Below are positions 57,655 to 64,000 of a stretch of 64,000 nucleotides of DNA, one piece after another (within the stretch, counting starts at the first letter, position 1; each line of letters starts with the position of its first letter). The notes under the pieces are model-generated. The model saw nothing but the letters and a program-made list of their open reading frames with translations. It had not been told where the DNA came from and searched no databases. The DNA is from Thalassia testudinum (Eukaryota > Streptophyta > Magnoliopsida > Alismatales > Hydrocharitaceae), in contig JAZHRO010000036.1 in NCBI GenBank assembly GCA_037157565.1, positions 22,556,501-22,620,500 of the forward strand, written 5' to 3'. Made by a program: the position numbers and the translations under genes.

Positions 57655-59354
57655 TGATGTAAATATGTTTACATCACATAAATTGTCTATTTACATGTGC
57701 TCTTAGGCATAGAATTGCATCACATATTAGAAATATTGCATAACATGCATCACCTTGTAATTAGGGTAGTCTACATAAAATTTAGGTTAATTATCTCCTT
57801 TTATGGTCAGGGATAGGGTAAATTGTTAATCGTGGCCTCAGATCGAAGATCCAACCGTACGGATCTGATCAGGGTGATGATTGGAGTTCAACGACTCCAA
57901 GATTGCCCTGGTTGGACATCCGTACCACTAGATAGAGATCGAGGAACCCTAAAGATCAAGGGCTAAGATGGTGTTAATCTGCACCTCAGACGACAAATTC
58001 GACTGCAGGAATGGGTTTGGATTGACAATCGTAGCCTAATGATGCAAAAATCGATCCAATCTAACACCTGTGGCACCGTCTACAACACTCAAAAGATGGA
58101 TGGCCAAGATGGCACCACGTGGCGCCATCCCAGCTGCCCAATCGACCCTCAGGACCGCCACTGCATCTCCAAAGGGTTTCCAATGCATGATCTGGGCCGT
58201 TGGATCTTGATCGAACGGTTGCAAAAATGCGAGCCTTAAATCCTTCGAACGACACAAACGAAGGTGTAACACAGCGGTCGAGCACCCCTTCGCGAGCGAA
58301 GGGCATGCATTCGAGCCACGCTGAGCGCCTCAATTCAAATGGGTGTGGGTGTGATTCGACCGCTAGATGAAGATTGGGCAGTCGAGGGGAGGAGGTGTAG
58401 CATGAGGGGGAATCATTGATCACGTACACGCGTGATGATGCGCGTTTGCATGCCTCGTTGCACTCGGGCGCGCGACAGAGGAGTTTGAAGGAGTAGGTGA
58501 GGATCGATCTCAACTGTTTGATCTCACGATTGGATGGCTGAGATCAATCCAAACGTGCACAGGCGTTAAGGTGGGGAAGAGGAGCAGGCATGCGTAGCAC
58601 GGGCGCACGTCACCCACGATGGAGCTTTAGTGACATTTAAGTCTGTCACTAAAGGTCCCATATTATTGTTTTTGAAATTAAAATGTCCAAAATGCCCCTA
58701 CTCCTTGCAACTATAAAAGGAGACCCTACCCTACGAATTTCTCATCCCTTCCTTCTCCTCTCTCCAAAGCTTAAGAGAAGCTTGTCCCACACCCGGGATG
58801 CTTCTCAAGAGCTAAAACCAAGTTTTCGCCCCCATTTCGGAAGTGGATCCTGCTACGACGATGATGTGCTACCTTGTTCTCATTCTTCCAACTTCATCCA
58901 CCTTCCCACCTCATCCTCCGTCTTCCAGGCATCGCTTCCGTCTAGCTCATCCTCTAAGCATTCGTCAAGGAGGGTAACTTCTTTCGCCTTTCTTTTATCG
59001 CTTTCTAGAGTAGAATTTCCTGCTTTCTAGTTGTAACAATTTTTCGCTTTCTAGTGTAATCATTTCCTACTTTCTTAGTTATAAAACATTATTCAATATC
59101 AAGTTATTGTTCTTTCTCTCTTTCTCTCTTATTGTTTATATTGCTTCCATTGTGATTATTTCACCTTTTAAACAAAAATAAAAAAATATAATTGCTGATT
59201 TTGAGATCGACGTAGCCTCCCTGTGTTCGACCCGAAACTTCTTTACGGATTTTTCAGTGTAAATTTTATTTGTTGAATGGATTTCTTCGCGACTCGAACT
59301 ACAATGATGGGTTTTCGAATCGAACTGTGAATGCATAGTTTTCTGCCTTCAATA
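57655..59354 (+). repeat. LTR-3 3' LTR
   Basis: 1700 bp, matches 33421-35113 throughout. Hairpin 58625-58654, TATAAAAG at 58712. Confidence 0.9.
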
Positions 59355-59359
59355 ATGAT

Positions 59360-59430
59360 TAAGTAGGAGCTTTTACCACTTGAACCTGACTAATTATGGC
59401 CAGTTGGGGTCCATTATGGTGTTACTATCA
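59360..59430 (-). repeat. LTR-1 copy B, terminal part beyond the LTR-3 insertion
   Basis: Continues the LTR broken at 33420 (compare AAGTAGGAGTTTTTACCACT at 29434 with AAGTAGGAGCTTTTACCACT here). Ends at the minus-strand LTR start TGATAGTAACACC. Confidence 0.85.
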
Positions 59431-61070
59431 AAGACCCTCCATTCAACAGGGCCCTCCTAGATCTGGGTTCGTCTTTATTCTGAAAAATCACCTTTCGTCA
59501 TAGTAGGGTTCGCCTTTCGTCCCTAATGATGGGTTCGCCTTTCGTCCTTTATTCTTGAATTTGTAGGTAAAATCAAACTCATAAGATTTTTTGAAGAGAA
59601 ATATGGGAGTATGAGTTGTTTGTAGGGAGACAAATAGATCAAAATCCCTTTCCTAATTAGAACTAAAATTAAATATCACGTATGATGATTATTAGAACTA
59701 ATACTAAATCTAATAGCATGCAACTACTAGAACTATAATATACTACTATTAGAAAGCATACAACTTGGAAACAAGTTGAAAAATAACCATAGCTTTATTG
59801 CTACAGAAAGTCAAAACAAATAGAACTCATATTACAACAAGAAGAATGCTTCTGAAAGCAAATCAAATACAACTAGAAAAATAAAATATAGAACTATGGG
59901 CTTCGAAGCCAAAGTCTGGAGAGTTGGAGTAGATGCGAATGCGAAGGTGCACCCACAATCTCTAAGGGGAGAAGGAAGAAGTAGAGGACTAATTCTGGTC
60001 GGTGAATCTATTTGGAAGTAGAAAGGAATGATCCTAAGGGGGGTGGCTAGGGTGTTTATATAGAGGTCAAGAAGGCTTGTGATTGGTTGATCCAAGTTGC
60101 CTCGGATCATCAAAATAAAGGGCTGGGGTTAGGAGTCTAGGAATCAAGAGTTAGGATGAAGGAATAGGTGAATAGAATATGTTAGGTGTTGGAATTAATA
60201 GAGAGCTAGGATGGCTTTGAGAGGATGATGGAGGGTTATGGTTCTCTCAAATTTTTAGCCTCATATTTTGCATAAAGTTGCACATAAAGCTAAGGTTGTA
60301 TCCCTCGAAATTAGCTTTCCAATGCAACTTGAATCTCTCAATTTGGATTTGAAATGAAAATGTTATGGCAAAACTACTAAAGATGTGTTATGCTGTAATG
60401 AATTTCGAGATTAAGTTTCAGATTAGGAATATGATTTGGTTTACGGATCTAAGATAGAGATTTAGGTAGGCAATTTAGGATCTTAGCAATTTGATCTAGT
60501 GGTAGAAAATTATGGTATATTTTGAGCATCCAAAATAGTTTTTATTTGAGGATAAAAGAGATGGCCAAATAAGGTTTATTGGGTTAGGGTTTAGGTTTTC
60601 TAAGGATAAGGGATAGGTTCTTTTAGGAAAGGATAGGATCCAGTTTTGTCAAGGAAATAGGTTACGATTTGAGGTCTATGGTCAGCCTTAGGGTGTGGAA
60701 AATTGGGTCCATAGGTTAGGTCAAAGTTTTGGAAATTTTGATTCCTAATTTGTCTACGGTTAGGTTTAATTGGGTTCCCAAGTAGGTCCACTAAATAGGT
60801 TCAATCCTTTTCCACGTGAGCTCAATACAAAAAATTCAATCAACCTTGCTCCAATCAACTTGAAATTTTGCTTCTATACATATAAAAATAAATACATCAA
60901 GGTACTAGGTACAATTGCAGGGAAAATTGCATAAAAGCCCATAAGTATGCATTATTTACAGATTGACCTAAAATGACTAATCTAACATAACTAAATGCAA
61001 TCTAACCCAAATTACCCATAGACTAACATTAATTAGGCATTAATTAACACAAATAAATATGAAAATATCA
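59431..61070 (-). repeat. LTR-6, probable 3' LTR in minus orientation
   Basis: On the minus strand it starts TGATATTTTCATATTTATTT right after a polypurine tract (61071-61098). A CTATATAAA box on the minus strand lies at 60055-60063. The lower border is not clear; three near-repeats of GGGTTCGCCTTTCGTCC at 59466-59550 lie at that end. No second copy in the window. Confidence 0.5.
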
Positions 61071-61098
61071 CACCCCTATGCCTATCTTTTTCTAGTTC
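61071..61098 (-). promoter_or_regulatory. LTR-6 polypurine tract
   Basis: On the minus strand AAAAAGATAGGCATAGGGGT then G, very like the PPTs at 52070 and 57635. Confidence 0.6.
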
Positions 61099-61129
61099 TT
61101 TATTGGAGCATATTTCTGTTAGATTTTAG

Positions 61130-61460
61130 AAATGTGTCATAGTATCGCAATGGAAAATGATGCAACACTTAAAATTTATAATATCGAGAAAGCATGAGTT
61201 TTTGAGGTTGTTTGTAGGGAGAAAATGTAATCGTAAATCAACACTAATCCAATATTCAAACAAAATCAATATATATGAAAATGTACTAAATGAATTGTAA
61301 ATTGTATGTCAAGAGTTAGAGAACAAAAATAATATAGAGAGAGCAAAAATAATGGTGGTTGGAATCGCCAAGAAATTTCTTAATACTTAGGCTCTTCTCA
61401 CAAGTCAAACTCAATATCAAACGGCTCAACTCCTCAACATACTTCAGTACTTAAGCCCTG
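61130..61460 (-). repeat. LTR-1-like LTR tail, minus orientation
   Basis: Matches 30960-31215 in order: a run ending GTTTGTAGGGAG (GTTCGTAGGGAG in copy B) and AATGGTGGTTG near the top. It is the U5 end of an LTR-1-type LTR without a visible primer site. Confidence 0.5.
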
Positions 61461-61507
61461 TTGACAGTTAGTGTTACGACCTGAACTCGGTGACGGGAAC
61501 ACCATCA

Positions 61508-61831
61508 TGATGATAATGTCATCATTAGCCATATCTAGCTTTAATTAGTCAAATTCATTAATAAATGCTCCTACATAGCTGCCAAAGGACTGTAATTCAC
61601 TACACATCCTTTCTGAGAGTTTAACATGAAACTAGGGTTAAAACTACAATGTTACCATCATATCATGAATGCATAACAATCGCAGGTTTTCTCAAGGGTT
61701 TATTAAAGGCCAAATATGCATTAAAGTCTAACAAGAAGGTCTGTGTAGATAGAAATAGGTTTTCATACATTATAAGAATTAAATGACATCTGAAACCCTA
61801 AAAATAGACCTGCTTAAATAAATAAGGTTAT
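61508..61831 (+). repeat. LTR-1 LTR copy C, plus orientation, first part
   Basis: Begins near TGATGATAATGTCATCATTA and follows the reverse complement of 29504 downward (TTAATTAGTC, AGGGTTTATTAAAGG). Broken at 61831 by the solo LTR-5 and resumed at 63383. Confidence 0.65.
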
Positions 61832-63377
61832 TGATGAGTCCATTTTAATGGACTATTGTTACGCCTAAGTTAACTTTATTCTTACATTTTATGTTTTGTA
61901 ATAACTACATTAGGTCATAAAATGATTGCATGCATCATTACTTAAGTTTACATCTATTCTATTACATTCTATAACTTATTATGTAATTATTTTATGTTTC
62001 ATTATTGTAGGAATAATTTTGCAAAGAAAAGTATTGTGAAAAGAAATTCCCCCCCCACAGGGATCTCTCAACCTCCGGCAGGCCTCAACAAACCCAAAAT
62101 GGCCGCCGGCCAATTTTAGTAAGGGATTTGAAAATCCTTTGACTTGCATTGGGGAGGAAGAGCAGATGGGGGGGTGGATATAAAAGAGAAGATCTGGCCG
62201 CCTTCCTTTCCCCCGGCGGGGACTCCCTCCCTCATCATCTTCACCTTCCCCACCATGGAGAGGGCATACACTGTGGAATTGGCATACACCGTGAACTCTG
62301 TGCATTTGCCTCCCACCTTTGTCATCTTGATGGTCGCACGGTGACAGTGTGTGGCCACCACCGCAAACCACCTCACCGCGCGCTATGCCCTACGCACAAG
62401 CCAGATCACGCACATAGCCCTCTCATCGTAGCCGCATGTTGCCAAAGCAATAGCATGCCCTCACCGTGTAGTACCCTCACCACACCCGTAGCAGCGCTGC
62501 CACACGCGTGCACAGTGCTTACCGGCCTGCCCCACGCCATGCGGCCCCCTCTGGTCTCCATTCTCGATGCCGAGCACTGCGCGCAGTACCCCCACACGAG
62601 CAGCCACATGCGGCCCGCGCACGCAGCCACACGAGGCCCCCGCATGCAGCCACAGCAGCTCGCGTGGGCTTCATCGTCGCCGGCGATTTCCTCCTTCATC
62701 TAGCTATAGTCGGCCACCTTCGGCCGCCGCATCACCACCATCGCGAAGCACTCATCGAGGTGCACCATTCCATCGACTCTCGCAACCATTCATGCACGAG
62801 CATTCACACGAGGAGGAGAGAGGAGAAATCCTTTATTTCTCCTCCAATTAAAAATTACCATCATGCCATTGCAGGGGAACACTATTCATTTATTTAAAGC
62901 ATTAAATTATTAAGGTGAATTTGCATAGCCATCCTTCTACTTCATCCAAATTGCTTACAGATGAATATCTCTCATGAATGATTTAATGCATGTCATATAT
63001 ATTATGGTGAACAAGCTATATTCTAGAAATTAGTATTTATAGTGTTTACCAGTATCAAGATCATTATTTTACATGATATTATATAGTGGTGATTTTGCAT
63101 ATGCACACCTGTATTCTTGATTAATTATTTGAAGTAAGAAATCATGTTGAAAACATGTGTACCAGCTAGTATGCATACACATTGAGATTCCCAAATAAAT
63201 GAAGCACAACGCATTAGTTTAAATAGGCTAATTCCTCCCTGTGGAGACGACCTAACTCTTCATGGTTAGTTTTGAGAATTAAAATGTTTTGAAAAGTGAT
63301 TTTCTATCATGCGATTACATACAATGACACATCATTTTATGTTAAAGTTTTCAACGAAAAAGAAGATCGCTGTTTCA
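61832..63377 (+). mobile_element. Solo LTR-5 LTR
   Basis: Starts TGATGAGTCCATTTTAATGG, ends CGCTGTTTCA. Flanks GTTAT (61827-61831) and ATTAT (63378-63382) are a 5-bp duplication with one transition, and removing it rejoins LTR-1 text (AAGGTTAT to GATAAGGATAAAATT). TATAAAAG at 62179. GC-rich part 62030-62830 has long open frames on several strands from composition only. CCCTGTGGAGACGACC near 63237 is typical of plant LTR downstream regions. Confidence 0.8.
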
Positions 63378-64000
63378 ATTATGATAAGGATAAAATTCAC
63401 CTAAACCTTCTAAAAATCATAGGAAAATATTCTCTAAGGTTTGGTATGCTTGATTTGACCATTGGAACCCAATTTGACCTAAAATAGTCTCAGATAGACA
63501 GTTATCCTAATTTAGGTTTTTGCACAAATTACATAGTCAAACTTGGTCAAAACCTAAATCTGACTTAACCATCAGATTCCTTGGGTCTAAATTAGGTTTG
63601 TACCAAAATTTGGGCCCAATCAGAGATTGACCTAGCTTGCATTTTAATCCTGCTCTGACTCTTTTTCTTATAAAGAACCCCTCAGCTTTTGAAATCCTTG
63701 CAGGGACCCTCCTAACTTCTTCATCTTCTTCACATCCAGGTTCCTGCCACCATTTGGAATAGCTGTAGCACCTCCAGCGAGTTTCTAGCGAGATTTTCTC
63801 GCTCGTTTCTCAATCAATCAGTTCCAGATTTGAACCAGAGATTCTTTGAGGAATTCTCTTTCAATCAAACCCGGCCTTAGACCCCAAGTCTTTCCCAATC
63901 TCTCATGCAAATGCATGGGTGATGTGGGTATTCCACATGCACAAGAAGCTTGGAGTTTCCAAGTTTGTTTCCAAGCTTGGAACTCCATCTTAAGCCCTAT
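63378..64000 (+). repeat. LTR-1 LTR copy C, second part, cut by window end
   Basis: Reverse-complement match to 29170-28850 and 33150-32820 (AGATTCC, CCCAATCAGAG, GGTTTGGTA). TATA box TTATAAAG at 63668. Confidence 0.75.

Larger units (their letters stand above)
33421..59354 (+). mobile_element. LTR-3 element (non-autonomous LTR retrotransposon) with nested insertions
   Basis: LTRs 33421-35113 and 57655-59354 start TGATGTAAA(C/T)ATGTTTA and end TTCAACA/TTCAATA. The 5-bp duplication ATGAT (33416-33420, 59355-59359) is perfect, and the flanks rejoin into continuous LTR-1 sequence. The internal region, once three insertions are removed, is only about 4.2 kb: PBS and leader 35114-35852, open frames 38963-40059, then 42676-43427 and 56860-57654 with the PPT. 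No polymerase. The two LTRs differ at roughly one base in ten by eye over the first 250 bases, so the insertion is old. Confidence 0.9.

Noticed and set aside
62149..62703. 184-codon frame and overlapping frames in the solo LTR-5
   Set aside because: Overlapping open frames in several phases of a GC-rich LTR, with the TATA box at their start; no motif.

Overview
The window is nuclear DNA of a flowering plant with a repeat-rich genome. The signs are CACTA transposons with CACTACTAGAAAA ends, a degenerate LINE, a miniature LTR element (TRIM), several families of Ty3/gypsy-like LTR elements with 1.5-3 kb LTRs, and plant-type exon fragments (STAR/KH protein, receptor-like kinase, cytosolic fructose-1,6-bisphosphatase). 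The species cannot be told from the sequence. I see no intact host gene; almost every base that can be assigned belongs to a transposable element or a gene fragment. The family names LTR-1 to LTR-6 are mine.

Layout. 0-2.1 kb: two minus-strand host-gene remnants (one KH-domain exon with intact splice borders, one kinase fragment). 2.4-12.05 kb: a decayed CACTA element on the minus strand, with a 5' terminus at 12051, subterminal repeats, a Pro-rich stretch, a TNP2-type transposase pseudogene (8829 to 5658) and a Transposase_24-type second gene (5087 to 2411) that carries a 48-bp coding minisatellite. 12.05-14.94 kb: degenerate LINE (endonuclease plus reverse transcriptase) on the minus strand. 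14.94-15.45 kb: a 505-bp TRIM with two ~180-bp LTRs, PBS and PPT. 17.4-25.5 kb: two further CACTA-like termini; the second (19146) opens a segment holding an intron-containing, stop-bearing piece of cytosolic FBPase. It ends where an LTR-4 LTR was inserted at 25509.

25.5-64 kb: nested LTR elements. A minus-strand LTR-1 LTR (30949-33420) is interrupted and resumes at 59360. The interruption is a complete LTR-3 element (LTRs 33421-35113 and 57655-59354; target duplication ATGAT). LTR-3 was itself hit three times: by a solo LTR-2 on the minus strand (35853-38560), by a solo LTR-4 (40483-42670) and by a full LTR-2 element (43433-56854, perfect ACAAG duplication). The 3' LTR of that LTR-2 was then hit by a solo LTR-3 on the minus strand (52169-53956). 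Near the right end an LTR-1 LTR on the plus strand is split by a solo LTR-5 (61832-63377).

The LTR-2 element is Athila-like (tRNA-Asp-type PBS, gag, aspartic protease) but has no reverse transcriptase, RNase H or integrase. Each of its ~2.8-3 kb LTRs carries 0.55-0.8 kb of almost pure TA-rich repeat. LTR-3 has a short ~4.2 kb internal region with two open frames I do not recognise and no polymerase. Both look non-autonomous. They share PPT sequence and layout, so they probably depended on a common autonomous relative outside the window.
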